Assembly (NCBI GenBank): GCA_005765155.1
Contig: VCCP01000003.1
Coordinates: forward strand, 1,178,001 to 1,242,000
Origin: Zelopaecilomyces penicillatus
Lineage: Eukaryota; Ascomycota; Sordariomycetes; Hypocreales; Pseudodiploosporaceae
Direction: 5' to 3'
DNA length: 64,000 nucleotides
The translations under genes and the position numbers were made by a program. The notes under the pieces are model-generated. The model did not search any database, was not told the DNA's origin, and saw only the letters and a list, made by a program, of their open reading frames with translations. Positions 45,866 to 57,900 of this stretch are shown piece by piece (the first letter of the stretch is position 1; the number at the start of each line of letters is the position of its first letter).

Positions 45866-46005
45866 GGTTGTCAAAAAACAAAGAAGAGAGAAGAAAGAAA
45901 AACAAAACCTCCAAAGACAAGCAAGAAAAAGAAAATAAGGAGAGAGACACAGGAAGAAAAAATTTCATTGAAGAACTTTCAACAAAAAAGAAAATAAAAC
46001 GTGGC
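45866..46005 (+). repeat. Purine-rich (A/G) tract
   Basis: About 140 bp very rich in A and G on the plus strand, hence a pyrimidine tract on the minus strand. Such tracts often mark fungal promoters, but no minus-strand gene starts downstream within several kb. Overlapping open frames are composition artefacts. Confidence 0.6.
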
Positions 46006-46593
46006 CATGTGCACGCCTGTGCTTTTTGTGCAAACACCCCCCTCCTCGTGTCCCCTTCCCGGCCGTTGAATGTTGTTGGTTACCGTTTAGTAAGCCGTCC
46101 CGTGTCTATGGGCCTGGGACGTTGTCGAAGTTTGTTATTCTTGATGATGCTGGTGGAGGTAGTGGAGGTAATTAGTGGGTGGTCTAGTGGTGCTTTCGAA
46201 GGGTTATGGTTGTCATACACATGCCCTTGCATCTGTTGCTTCTCACCACATCCCCAAAGCTTCAGGTAATTCTAAGTGGCTAACACGTCGTTCATTAGTT
46301 AATTGAAGCCATACGTATTTATATTATTACGAAACATTGACAAGAATATGTAATGGCTTTGCCTGCTTGCTTTTGTAACCTCCATAGTAAAAAAAACAGA
46401 ATCGAGCGTTACCAGACGTGGAGATTCTGGTGTTGTCAACTACCTACTACAATAAGTAGGATCCAATATCAAGCAGAACAACAAAATTTGGTTTACTTCA
46501 TATATATAGTTTCAGAAATATTATAATCACATTGGTATCGTTCAACGACCGGGCTGATATCTATATCTATCTATATTTTGTGTACAGTTTCAC

Positions 46594-48652
46594 CTATGCA
46601 GCATCCGCCTTGACCCCCTTGCTGCCTTTCGACCTCTTTCTCTTCTTCCTCTCACCACCAACATCCCCGACAACATTACCCTCCTCCCCACCTGCGCTGT
46701 GAGAGCTACCTTCCTTCTTATCAGATTTCCGTTGATGCCGGGGTGCTTCCGCAATTTCGCCAGCATCCCCATCCGCAACCGCCTCGAACCCAAAAGTCGG
46801 GCCGGTACGCTCAAACTCGGTTCCATAGACATCTCGGCGCCACTGACGCAGACGGGCCTTCTTGCCCAGGAACTTCTTGTCTCGCCGCTTCTTTTCCGGG
46901 TCGCGAAAGGTTGCCAATTTTTTCAGACCGGCAAAGTCGTTGAGAACCTGATCTGACGGTGCCAAGAGAATATCGCGGGCCGTCATGCCGAAGGCTTGCG
47001 GCGATGTTTCGCGATAACGGAAGAGTCCTGCTCCTTCGCTGGTGGAGCCCCCTTGGAGTAGGTCGTGATCGGTGAGTTGCATTTTGGAATCCACAAATGT
47101 CTCCAGAGTAGAACGCTCTTGACGGGCCTTTTTCTGGGTTTCGATCCTGGTGCGCTTGTGATCTGAAGATTTCAACTTCTTCGATGGCGGGGCGTCCTCA
47201 TCCTCATCCTCTTCGGCAGCATCCTGTGCATCTTCGACATCGCTGAGAGCAATGTCTGGCTCTGCATCTTCATTCTCAAAACCTGGAACAATGTCCTTGA
47301 TGTTGATATCATCATCCCACTTTGGCTTCTTAGGGTGTTTCCTTTTTCGAGATGATTCCTCCTCGTCTGAAGAAGCACCGCCTTCGTTCAAGGCATAGTA
47401 ATCATCGCCAAACCGCTTCTTCATTTCCTCCTCCCATGCGTCATTCTCCCATGCATCCTCCAAGAATGCCATCCATTCTTCATCAGTTAGATCTTTGCCA
47501 GTGGCACCAGCAGCTTGCCTGACCTTGCGCAGTTTCTGTTCAGTCTCTTCCAGTTTTAGCTTTCTCATACGAGCCTTTTTCTCCCGGCGTTCCTCCTTCT
47601 CTGCTTCTTTCTTCTCGCGCTCTAGCTCTCTCTGTCGTTTTCTGCCCGTTTTATCTTCGCGTCTCACTGAGCGTGCGGCTGCCACATCACGAGCGTAAGA
47701 TTTGAGTACCTCCTTGCTTTTCTCTGGGTCCTCGAAGCGCAGATTGTATGCCTGCTCAAATTCTTCTGCCCGTCCATCATCATCTCCATCATCGGACTCG
47801 AAAGCTTCCCATTTTGAGCCTTCGTCTGGTAGCCAGGCTCTTGATGACATGAAATTTGACAGGAATGTTTCGGGATTCTTGTCTGCATTCGCAACATCAA
47901 CCTCAGAAGCTTTGACGGCGCTTGCTCTTGAGGGATGGACACCATTGCTGCCTGTTTCAACGGGCTTTTTCCGCTTCATGAAACCATCATCATCTGAATC
48001 TGAATCTTTGTCCAATTCGGCAGCGTTGATTTCCGATAAGAAAGTTTTCTTCAGAGCATCCTGTTCCTGTTGATATGTTGTCGGGGTCTCCTCTTCGTCA
48101 TCGGACGCACCAACATCCCCTCGCATGAACTTTTCACGATGATAGTCCTTGAGAAACACGGGTTTTTCCTTCTTCTCCAATGGCTGCGCCGTAGCGTCTT
48201 TTTCAGCGTTGTCGTAAAAGGTTGTCTTTTCGTCGTACACTCGAGGATCCTTGTTTCGGATCGCTCGCAACGTAGCCGAGATCTGTGCATCAAGGTCCTC
48301 TGTGGCTAGAAATCCTTCTTCGTCTTCGGTTTCGTCAGATGATGAGGATTCATCGTCGTCGTCGCGACCTCCTTTGCCTGTGCTTTTATTTTTCTCCTCC
48401 ACTAAACGGGGTCAGTTGTATTCGCAATAGCGTAAGGAAGGATAACTGACATCTATGCTTCTCTTCCCGATTCTTGTTGTATTCAAACCGGCGCGCGTAG
48501 TCCTCATTAATCTTCAAACCTGAATCGCCAACGGCAGCCCCACCATCTTCAGAGTCGGAATCGCTATCATCTAGCAATTTGCGTTTCGTTTGCTTATCTT
48601 TGCCATTGGTAGCTGTGGCTTTAGATGCCGGTGCCTTTGCGCTGGGGGCCAT
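46594..48652 (-). CDS. kri1: Ribosome biogenesis protein Kri1
   Basis: Two exons, 48451-48652 and 46594-48401 (49-bp intron), 669 aa. Kri1 features are KINEDYARRFEYNKNREEKHRLEE near the N-terminus (bridging the intron), acidic Asp/Ser blocks, FLKDYHREKF, DEEWMAFLEDAWENDAWEEE, and the C-terminal stretch with FGMTARDILLAPSDQVLNDFAG followed by KFLGKKARLRQWRRDVYG. Kri1 is a nucleolar factor that works with Krr1 in the small-subunit processome for 18S rRNA maturation and 40S assembly. A basic Lys/Arg tail (GGERKKRKRSKG) is a likely nucleolar signal. The Met at 48652 (MAPSAKAPASKA) is preferred over one 51 nt upstream because it resembles fungal homologues; this is a judgement. The gene is divergent from vps21 across 469 bp. 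Confidence 0.92.
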
Positions 48653-49121
48653 CTTTGACTCTGGGGCTGTGAAGACCTCAAAGGACTGAGAATGACTTCG
48701 CAACGTCTGGGAAGGAGTAATTGATCCGCTTCTAGCTACACAAGCACCAATTGATATTTTTTTCTGCCGCTTGCCCAGGCCAGAAATTTTGGCGGGGAGC
48801 GTTCGGCAAAGGCCTTACTTTACGCCGAGACGCCCCGCCTCACACTGCTGACTGTGGCTGGTGATAAACTGGAATTTGCAGAAGTAAGGCTGTGCAGCGG
48901 ACCTCGTCATCGTTTGCGCTCGGCGAATACCGACAGAGGCATAACCGTATCCACCACATCCTACTTACCTACCTACCTAACCTACCACAGCTGCCACCAC
49001 TGACTAACGGGGGCCGATTCTTAGCTGAAGGCAGCGACATTTCCTAAACTAACACGCCGCAATTCTACCATCCCCGCCCTCCTCGAACGAGAAACCAGAC
49101 GGCCAGCTCACGATATTCACC
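48653..49121. promoter_or_regulatory. Divergent promoter, kri1 / vps21
   Basis: 469 bp between divergent start codons. It contains a TACC/CTACCTAACC repeat at 48962-48985. Confidence 0.5.
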
Positions 49122-49959
49122 ATGGCGGACTCAGGGAATGGCCCCAAACCCAGCAGCAGCGTTAAGCTGGTGCTTCTCGGCGAGGCTGCAGTCGGAAAGG
49201 TTGGCCGCCTCTTTCCATTTTCTTGTCGGGTGTCTAGACTTTGTGTCGCTGACCAGTTTGATAGTCGTCTCTAGTCTTGCGGTTTGTCAACAATGATTTT
49301 CAGGAAAACAAAGAGCCTACTATTGGTGGTAAGGCGATTCGACGACCTTTTGAGGACTTATTGGGGGCGCAATATGCTAATGCAACTTTCTTGTAGCGGC
49401 TTTCCTGACCCAAAAATGCAACCTGCCAACCCGAACTATCAAATTCGAAATCTGGGACACTGCGGGCCAAGAGCGATTTGCTTCTCTTGCGCCCATGTAC
49501 TACCGAAATGCTCAGGCTGCGCTCGTCGTCTACGACCTCACCAAGCCCACCTCGCTCATCAAGGCAAAGCACTGGGTTGCTGAGCTACAACGACAAGCAT
49601 CACCGGGGATTGTCATCGCCTTGGTTGGAAACAAATTGGATCTTGCCGGCGACTCCTCTTCCGCCGATGCTGAGGATGGCGACGATGGCGAAGAGTCTGG
49701 CGATGCACGAAAGGTGTCGACAGATGAGGCCAAGGGCTATGCTGGGGAAGAGAGTCTGTTATTCTTTGAGACCAGTGCCAAGACCGGCCACAACGTGTCG
49801 GAAGTCTTCACTGCCATTGCGAATGCAATCCCCGAGACATCTCTGAAGAGTGCTAGAGGACCGGGTACGACAAGCGCGACAAGCAGGCCTGGGGAGGAGC
49901 AGAGGGTTAACTTGGGAGGGCCACGGGAGGCTGGCGCTAAGGATAGCTGTGCTTGCTGA
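49122..49959 (+). CDS. vps21: Rab5-family GTPase (Vps21/Ypt5)
   Basis: Three exons: 49122-49199, 49265-49328 and 49397-49959 (introns 65 and 68 bp), 234 aa. Motifs in order are LLGEAAVGKSSLVLRFV (P-loop), the switch I region ENKEPTIGAAFLTQKC, WDTAGQERFASLAPMYYRNA (typical Rab5 switch II), NKLDL, and ETSAKTGHNV. The C-terminal CAC should be doubly geranylgeranylated. Rab5 proteins control homotypic early-endosome fusion through tethers and the Vps34 kinase. An acidic Ser/Asp/Glu-rich insert of about 25 residues follows NKLDL (SSSADAEDGDDGEESGD); insertions here seem usual in filamentous-fungal Rab5, from memory. Exon 2 starts at TCGTCTCTAG directly after ATAG, which restores the KSSLVLRF sequence and avoids the closer TAG. 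Confidence 0.92.
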
Positions 49960-50790
49960 GCAAAGATCACATATACATGGGTAGGGTGTTGTTGTTTTAT
50001 TTTTTAAGCTACGTTCCTTGATGGGTGCTGGCGGGCTGATGGGATCTGTTTATCATGCAAGCCACGCGGGAGTCGATATTGTGTTTTGGGAGTTACTAAT
50101 GTCCTAATTCTACGTAAAATCATCTCTTAAGGTACCCATACTCAGCGCTTCAAATGTGACCCAACACCGTTGTAAGAAATTCACTGCGATATCAGCCCGT
50201 TTGGTATTCTAGATTGGTTTGACACTTTTTTTTTTTGTTCATCAGAGAATATGGCAGTGTTGCCAAATAATGATATAGAACCATCCTTGCGATCTAGGCA
50301 GAATCATTCGTGTTGCACTGATTTTCGCTTCCTTACTTTCACAATTTGCGCAGGACTCTGCATCTAAATGGGAGAAGCGTTTATTCACAATCCATACTCC
50401 GTAGAGTCATGATACTTCTCTCCCCCAATCAAAGTTCGGACGCGTATCCTCCCTGGTTTCAAAGAATTTAACGTCGGTAGAAAAATGCCACGTGACTGAT
50501 GACATCGCCGTTAGCGGCTTTGCGGCTCTAGAACTGTTTGCTTGCCTGGTCCACTTTTCGTCAAGCGCGTCAAAACTCCTCTTCGCAGAGGCTTTGTCCT
50601 GCTAATGAAACAAAGATTATCATTATAGGTTCAATTATTTATGAATTCTCGTGCAACAAAATACTAAGGTCACGCTGTGACGTGGCCGGCTCTCCCTCTC
50701 AACAATCCCCTCGCAAACCCGAGGCGCTCACTCTTTTTTTCTTAACCCCCATGCTCGTAGCCAGGCACAAGTAGACCTGGTGCCGACGAC
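49960..50790. promoter_or_regulatory. vps21 3' flank and promoter of the RING-RS gene
   Basis: 831 bp between two plus-strand genes. It contains a T-run near 50227 and GTGACGTGGC at 50678-50687, a CRE-like TGACGT core. No coding exon is supported. Confidence 0.4.
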
Positions 50791-53700
50791 ATGGCTTCGT
50801 CCATATCTGAAGCTCAGGCTGAGCTTATAAGGTAAGCTAGAAACAGTTGCTGTTGTTCTTGTCCTTGGCAATTGCTGATTCTTGCGCAGCTCGCTCGCCC
50901 CCGACGACATTCCTCACAAACTGCGCTGCGCCATCTGCAGCAAGCTTGCTGTGAATGCATTCCGGCTGCCTTGTTGCGAACAGGCTATTTGCGAAGCATG
51001 TACGTTACCCGAGGACTGGTGCAAATTGGAACGCCAGGGACTATTAGTCGGACGTATTCATCTAACTTAAACAGGCCAAACAAATCTACCTCAGTCCTGC
51101 CCCGTCTGCGAGCACTCTCCTTTGTCGGCGGACGATTGTACTCCCAATAAATCACTGCGAACGACAATTCGAGTGTTCCTCCGTACAGCAGAAAAGAAGC
51201 GCGAGGCTACCCGCCCCAAGGAGGTTGTCCCCGCGGCACCTGTTGAACCTCAAATACAGGCGTTACCTGAGCCGGAACTTCCATCAAGCGAGGCAGTGGT
51301 AGATGTGCATATCAATGGGAATGGGCCTTCAGAAGAGATAGCAGCGCATAAGCCAGAAGATGTTGTTGATGACACTCCTGAGGCGCCTAAACAAGTAGGT
51401 TTTCACATTCTCTACCGCTGAAGACTATTTATCTAACATATTTGGGATGATGCTGAGCAGAATGGTGATGCATCTCAAGTTGAAGACTCGACGAATGCCC
51501 CAACCGATGCAGCCGCTATCCAAGATGACAATCAGGATACCTCTGTTGCGCCCGCAGAACTTCTACCAGAGGGTGTTGATGGTGCTGAGCCAAACAGCAA
51601 TGATCAAGAGCAGTATGGAACTGAAGGCGCAAATGGCGGGCTTCCAAATATGATGTTTCCACCCTCGGGCGATTTCAATCAAATGCAAATGATGATGGCC
51701 ATGCAAAATGGCATGGGTTCAAACAACTTCAATGGATTCCCTATGATGGGTAAGCGCATCACCATATCCAAACCTGTAGAATTTTCTTCTAACACAATCG
51801 GACGGTTAGGCATGCCAGGAATGGGCATGGACCCAATGCAAAGCATGTACATGAACGGTGGCTTTCAAGGCATGGGCATGAACGGCATGGGTGGCTTTGG
51901 GGGAGGATTCGGACAAGGCTCCAATGATAACTGGAACGGATCACAATCGTGGAATCTCGACCAAAGTAATTACAATCAGAATGCTCCTGGCATGGGAACT
52001 GGTGACTTTGGCAACTTTAACTCAGGCTTCCAGACAGGATACAATCAAGGTAATTATGGCCAGTTCAATGACTATCGCCGCAACAACTTTGGACGTGGCC
52101 GTGGACGCGGTCGTGGGTTTTATGGCGGATATGGCCGAGGTGGTTACCAGCAGGGTGGCATGACAAACTACCAGGATCAAAGCCAGTACTCACAGTATGG
52201 GCATGGGCATGGCCCAAGTGCCGATTCCCAATCACAAACACAAACCGGAGCACAAGGTGTGTATGGTGGCAGTGTACATGCGGATGAGCAAAGCGGCAGT
52301 GCCCAGCCTGAAGGTGGTGATGACAACGGTGCCCAGACCATGAATACAGAAGCCGTGGAAGCAGGTAATTCAAACCCCGCGAAGAAGGATTCTACCGAAC
52401 TAGCATCTCGTGAGAGTCTAGGCAGTGAAGCAGGTGGGTATGCGTTACATACAACAGCGGCCCCGCCTATTGGACCTAGTATGGCTGGCAATCCGCATAG
52501 TCGAAATGGGGCTGGAGTTATTCGCTCTGTCCTGACCGTGCCAGATGTGCCCATTAATGCCCCTAAGGGTCCTAAGGCTATGCGGCAAGGCTTACCAAAT
52601 ACCAGCCTGGTGAATTTGCGAGCACGCGGTTTCCAGGTTGGTGATAGTGGCACATCAGTGCCAAAGCCCTCTCCGGTTCAGCAGGTGAATCCGACCACTC
52701 AACTAGAGTCGACGAGTAATTCCCTTAACCATGACAAGGAGAAAAACAGTGACTCTCAGCATGATTACAGCAAGGAACGGTCGAAGGACTCTGACAAGCG
52801 TGATAAAGCAGCTACAGATTACGACAATCAAGATCGAGAACGAGAGAAGGACCGCAAGCGGGAAACAGGTCAATCGCGCTCACTGTCAAGGGCAAGTAGT
52901 AAAAGCCAAGGTCGGAACAGAAGCAAGAGCAGGAGTCGGAGCCGAAGTCGCGCTCATAAAAGCTCACATCGCCGAAGACGACAGCGCTCCGAAACGGTCG
53001 ATGATGAAGAGAAAGAGAAAGATGATGCTTATCGCCGAAAAAGACATAGGAGCAGGAGGCACGCGCATTATGATGATGACGAGCCATCGCGCTCGAAAGA
53101 CGACAAGCCAAGCGAGCGGTCTCGGTCGGTTTCGCCTGACGAGTCTAAGAGATCAAGTCATCGGAGCCGCAAAGAAAGGGATTACGAGAGGAGAAGCGGG
53201 CGTGACAAGGACAAGGACAAAGAAAAGTACCGAGACGATGACGAGGATCGCCAGAGATCTGGCCACCGCTCACATCGTGATCGAGACTATGAACACTCAA
53301 GTCGCCGGGATAAAGACAGAGATCGTGAGAAGGATCGCAAAGAACGTAAAGAGCGCCACAAGGAAAGGGATCGTGACAGAGAGCACAAACACAGCAGTAG
53401 CAGTAGGAAACACTCTGTCGATGGTACCTCTACACCAGGAGAGAGGAGCTTCGACCCTCCTACTGGTCCCCGTGGGTTTGACTCAAAGACCAGTAGTTCC
53501 CGTTCACATCAGGACCGGTCAGACGTGGACCGACACAATTCTCATGGAAGCAACGGAGTACAGAAGGATCCGCATACATTGGAGCGAGAAGCCCGGAACC
53601 GCGAGCGCTTATTGAAGGAGGCACAGCGGATGGCCGGTCTCGCTGGCTCGAAAAGGAGTCGGGACGACGGTGATGATGGTGGCGGAGGTAGCTCGCGAAA

Positions 53701-53800
53701 GGGGCGGAGGTCAAGCCGGCGCACTGACTTCGTTGACGGGGACGAGGAGGAGAGGATGCGTCGATTGGAGGCGGAGCGTGAGGGTGGACGATGGGGTTAG
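50791..53800 (+). CDS. RING/U-box protein with Gly/Met-rich middle and RS/RD-rich tail (RBBP6/Mpe1-like)
   Basis: Five exons: 50791-50831, 50890-50999, 51075-51394, 51461-51749 and 51810-53800, 916 aa if the last intron (60 bp) is removed. A cross-braced RING lies at residues 27-62 (CAICSKLAVNAFRLPCCEQA, with further Cys at 48, 51, 59 and 62). It is followed by the NKSLRTTIRVFLRTAEKKR helix that also follows the RING in Mpe1/RBBP6. The middle is rich in Met, Gly, Asn and Tyr with RGRGRGFYGGYGRGG, an RNA-binding RGG-like box. The last 300 residues are RS, RD and EKDRE repeats. I see no DWNN ubiquitin-like domain at the N-terminus, so it is not a full Mpe1. A role joining ubiquitin ligation to pre-mRNA processing is inference. 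Confidence 0.83.
51750..51809 (+). other. 60-bp, stop-free, frame-preserving intron in the RING-RS gene
   Basis: GTAAGC donor, TTCTAACAC branch-like site and GGTTAG acceptor, so a standard fungal intron by signals. Its length is a multiple of three and it has no stop, so retention adds 20 residues (RITISKPVEFSSNTIG region) without a frameshift. Removal joins the Met/Gly-rich sequence smoothly (FPMMG to MPGMGMD). Confidence 0.75.
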
Positions 53801-54943
53801 CCAGCTTGTTGTTGAACTCTAGGCACCTAATCCCCTAGCCAAGCGAGTATTTGGCCATAACTTTGCTTGAGAGACGAGCAGCAATGTTGTGATGTTGACT
53901 GGTCTAACCCCATGTGTGTCCTCCACATTATGTTTCGTCTGGATAGTGACCCATCTAATTCATGTTTGGGGGCCCGTTCAATGGAGGGAGGGATGAGAAC
54001 TATAGATACAGGCTTGTTTACAAAAAAGCTCGCCTAACTGGCTGCTTGCTGAGTCTGGTAAACATCGACAGTCATGGTTTAAATACAATCAATATGGCAT
54101 TTTTAATAAAACACTCTAATATCCCCTTCCGTGTACCCCTCTGCTGCATCAACTAGTGTATCATTTTCACATTAACAATGGTTTAGTGTTGGTGTTGGTG
54201 TTGGGGGCTCACAACAAGACATCATATCTACTCTCCTCACTTTCTAACACCTAACTATAAAAAACTGTAGAAAGCTAGAGAAGGATTTCATCCAAACACA
54301 GATTAATGGAGAAGCCTTCAGCTATCAATACTTATTATAGACATGAGACTGTGTCGTTCACCAACTAGTCAATATGCCTACCCTGTACACACAAACAAAA
54401 CCAAAAATTATAACTGTTTGTTGTTCCAACTACCAAAGTCACATTCGTGGTAGCTGAATGCTTAAATAGGATTCAGCCGGTATAGTACCCCATAGATAAT
54501 AGTCTTGAAAGAATGCATAATGTATATCAATCGCTGCTGCGTAGACCGGCTCAAAATGTGTTTGCCCACCCCCCCTTGTGCTACTCTCACTCATCACTAG
54601 GTGCATGAATATTACAGCACAACATTAAAGACCAATTGCTCAACTCTTGCAAGAGTACCAACACTCCGCTTGCTGGTAAGATTCCATACTGTTTACTGCA
54701 CCATCTGTAAATCTAGACACCTATTCATCGCCTCCATGTCCTCATGGTCGCCGTTTATAAACGATGGTCATGGCCATGTCTAATCTCCAGCCCAACGCCA
54801 CTCCGATGCCCAAATGCAACCGAATATCCCAAATGCCCCGCTGCGCGCGCTTGCACCACCAATTTTATATCATCTTTATAATCACTTGTTTATTTCCCTC
54901 TCTTTGATAGGAATAAACTTATAAACAGGTCCCCATGATACAT
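53801..54943. other. Convergent spacer, RING-RS gene / pik1
   Basis: 1.14 kb tail-to-tail, AT-rich in parts, with GTGTTGGTGTTGGTGTTGGG near 54187. It must hold both 3' UTRs. No gene is supported. Confidence 0.5.
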
Positions 54944-57900
54944 CTAGTATATACCTTGTGTACGATATTGAAAGGTATCATAGCTATTTTAGGGCCAAGT
55001 TAGCACGTGTTTACTTCTCAACATCCGTGGGGTGGGTATCTAGTCCAAGGGGTTGTTGGAGCGTGTGGGACTTTGGAGACTACTTACAGTCGTGTATAGT
55101 AACTGCCATATGATTTCGCAATTAAATCTGTCTCAACAAACTGCTCCGCCTCGTCGGCGCTGAGGTGCAACTGGAATCGCTGTCGCAGGGTGTTTGTGGC
55201 GTGAGCAACACCGACCTGGAAGCAAGGCATATTGGAATCTCGGCCCATCATTGCAACCAAGTCAATGATGTTGTCCGCAGAACGCCGCAAAGCTGTTGGT
55301 TATGAACTTTGATTAGCCATGAATTTCCAAGAATACTAGAAAGAAGGGAGATGATAATTTGGGGAACCCGCCGAGTCCTCTTACCTTGAAACGCCTGCTT
55401 GCACAGCTTCTTGTAATCTTCAAAATCCTGAGACCCGATTCCCCCAAGCACATCTACATATTCATGTGTGAGCTTAAATGGAGCAGCTTCAAAACCGACG
55501 GAGCCTGGAGAGTTGGATAACATGAATCCAAAATCGATATGTACAATGTGGCCCTCACTGTCGATAAGAACGTTGCCATTGTGACGGTCCTTGAGCTGCA
55601 AAACATAAGATATCATGCTATAGGCAGCCAAAGATCGCTTAAACGCATCAACACCTGCTCGATACGGCTCACTATCCGGTTGTCCAAATGCCTTGAGGAA
55701 GTGATCTTTCAACGTTGCTATCCTGTGTCTCGGGTTCGACCCCGACTCCACGGATGCGAGCGTGAGACTCCTTTTAAGAGAATGAAGAGAGACGCCGTTG
55801 GTGATGGTTTCAATGAGGGCAGACGACTCTCCAGTTACCAGAATGCGCATCAGCTTGACCCAAACGTTCACTTTGGCGTCCACCCAAGTTCTGTGGCAGA
55901 CTTGTATAAGCTGACAAGCAAACGCCTCCTGTCGAAGATCCGCTCCAGTCTTGACAATAACGCTGACGAGATCCCAATTCTTCATCCATCCATATGGTGA
56001 TGACTTGCGAATCCGTTCCTTCTTGGCTTCCCAAGCTTCTCCAAAAACAGCAGCACTAGGGTCATCGCGGTCACCACGACGCTGCACACCACCGGTTTTG
56101 ATGTCGTTCTCCATCCTTTCCCTACCCGCACTAGCATTGATTGTTGGATCGATGGGTGTTTCATCTTCTAAATCTGGATTGAGAATGGGCACGGCACTGC
56201 TTGTCGTAGCCTTGGCAATGATTGTATCAAAAGTTGGGCCTTGTTCATCCACATCGAAGCTCTGTTCTTCAAGACTTTGCATGCTAGCAATGATTTTGGC
56301 TCGGATTGCAGCTACTTCATGCCTTGGTCTTTTGCCACTGGTTGCTTCGAGTTGCGCAAGCATCTGAGAAGCCGTCCTCATATGTGTTGCAAGTGCCGAG
56401 AAATCAGGCTGATCGGCAGATGGGTTCCTGGCCGTGTTGAGGGTTAGCTTACGCCTAGATCCGGGACTACTGGACCTCGAAGTGGATGCACCTGAGGTTC
56501 TGGGGGTTGCGGCATCCATTGTCGTCGATGATGTAGTCGCGCCGCTAGAAAGCCTTTGTGAGCCTAGAGATTGTGACTGTTTTGGTGTGTAGGTCGCTGC
56601 TACTGGTCGTTCTTCATCAAAAGATGTGAGAAGTGGCGAGCTCCCTAGGTCGCCAGACGTAGGCTCGAATACGCTATCAATGATGGGTTCAGGGACCGGG
56701 GTTGCCTGCGCTATCCTGGGAGCCTCGGAAGATAAGTCAAACAATCGTTTGGAAGTACTGCTTCCGCTAGCCAGTAATGTGAGTAGCCGTTGGTTTTCAG
56801 GTGTGTCGGGATCAAAGGAGAAATCCTCTCTCAGAACCTCTACCATCATCAGGTATGGGACTTTTTCGGCACTGTTGAGGACTGTCGATTCAGCAGGATT
56901 TAAGCGCACAATCCGGTGATGGCGACTCTTTCCTGGAGCTCCATTGACGAGCGTTGGGGGGCAGATCATGGGTATGTCTATCTCCGCAGGTAAGTCTCGT
57001 GCTATCAGAGCCAGCTCAGCTCGAAGGGCGCTCATACGAGCTGGCTTGGGCACAATGACCAGGCGGTTTGAAATGCCTTCCAAGGCGGTTAAAAACTGGG
57101 TTTGTGACCTGAAATAATGCTGCCTCAAGAGTCTGGTTTTCTGTGTTGGTGATAAATTCGTCGCACCCAACATTGCCTTGGCATGATGCGAATGCCGACG
57201 GTGCAAACCATCTGAGCCTTTCTGAGGCATACCGGCCGAGATTGGAGTCGCAGGCCGGGAGGGAAACCTGGGAGAAGGCAAAGGCAAGGAAGCTGTACTG
57301 AGCCTAGCCTCAAGCGATTTCAATTCCAAAGCGGAGGGCCTCTTTGAGTCGGTAGGAGCCTTGGATTTGACCGTCATGGAGCTCGGCGGCGGCAGACTGA
57401 CCCGGGGGGTGCCCGGCGCACTGTCTGTCGACGAGTTAACATCCGGGACACTCGAGTTTCTCGCCTCCTTCACCCGCCGCGGTTTTGTGTTTGCTGCAGA
57501 AGTGGTGTTTGATCTTTGAAGCTTGGGGCCATCGCTTGCATCCGCTACAACCTCTGTTATGGGCGGAGGTTTCCGAGCCTGGGCCACGGCAAGAGGGCCA
57601 GCCCAATGTGGAAATATTGGCAACGCAACGCTGGCAAGAACAAAACTGGAGAGCACAGTGACAGGTAGGACATTTTCCTTGATCTTTCCATGGCGCGCTG
57701 TGTCTGCGAGGCCGAATACGATGTGTTGGACCTTGTTGTATACCCGCCGACAAGTCTGAAATTGCCCGGATTGAGGGTTCGAGGAGAGATCGTGCAGATA
57801 CGTCTGAAATAACCAAAAGGTCTAAAGAAGAGGCGGAACAGTTAGTACTACATGCGCTCTAAGCATGTACTTGGTGCCTGTTCTCAAGGATGACGCACCA

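Larger units (their letters stand above)
35300..46593. other. 11.3-kb gene-poor interval
   Basis: No reading frame here has recognisable domains, convincing splice structure or a coherent composition. The longest open frames (about 36385-36768, 40925-41461 and 43554-43943) look random. The interval runs from the 5' end of the transcription factor gene to the 3' end of kri1. It contains homopolymers (12 C at 38385-38396), TA- and CA-rich microsatellites (42995-43030, 43095-43105), a purine-rich tract (about 45866-46005) and several small inverted repeats listed separately. By eye the base composition is mixed and not strongly AT-rich, so large-scale RIP is not obvious. It may be a long regulatory region, non-coding RNA, heavily eroded repeats, or all of these. 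Confidence 0.55.

Noticed and set aside
45840..46037. Hydrophobic Phe/Ser/Leu-rich minus-strand frame resembling a membrane peptide
   Set aside because: It is the translation of a purine-rich tract read on the complementary strand.
35300..46593. Intact transposon or LTR element in the gene-poor interval
   Set aside because: No transposase, integrase or reverse-transcriptase motif in any frame and no long direct or terminal inverted repeats seen by eye; small eroded elements remain possible.
52731..53615. 294-residue plus-strand frame in the RING-RS gene
   Set aside because: Frame-shifted reading of the RS/RD repeat region; the real frame is supported by the RING and continuous exons.
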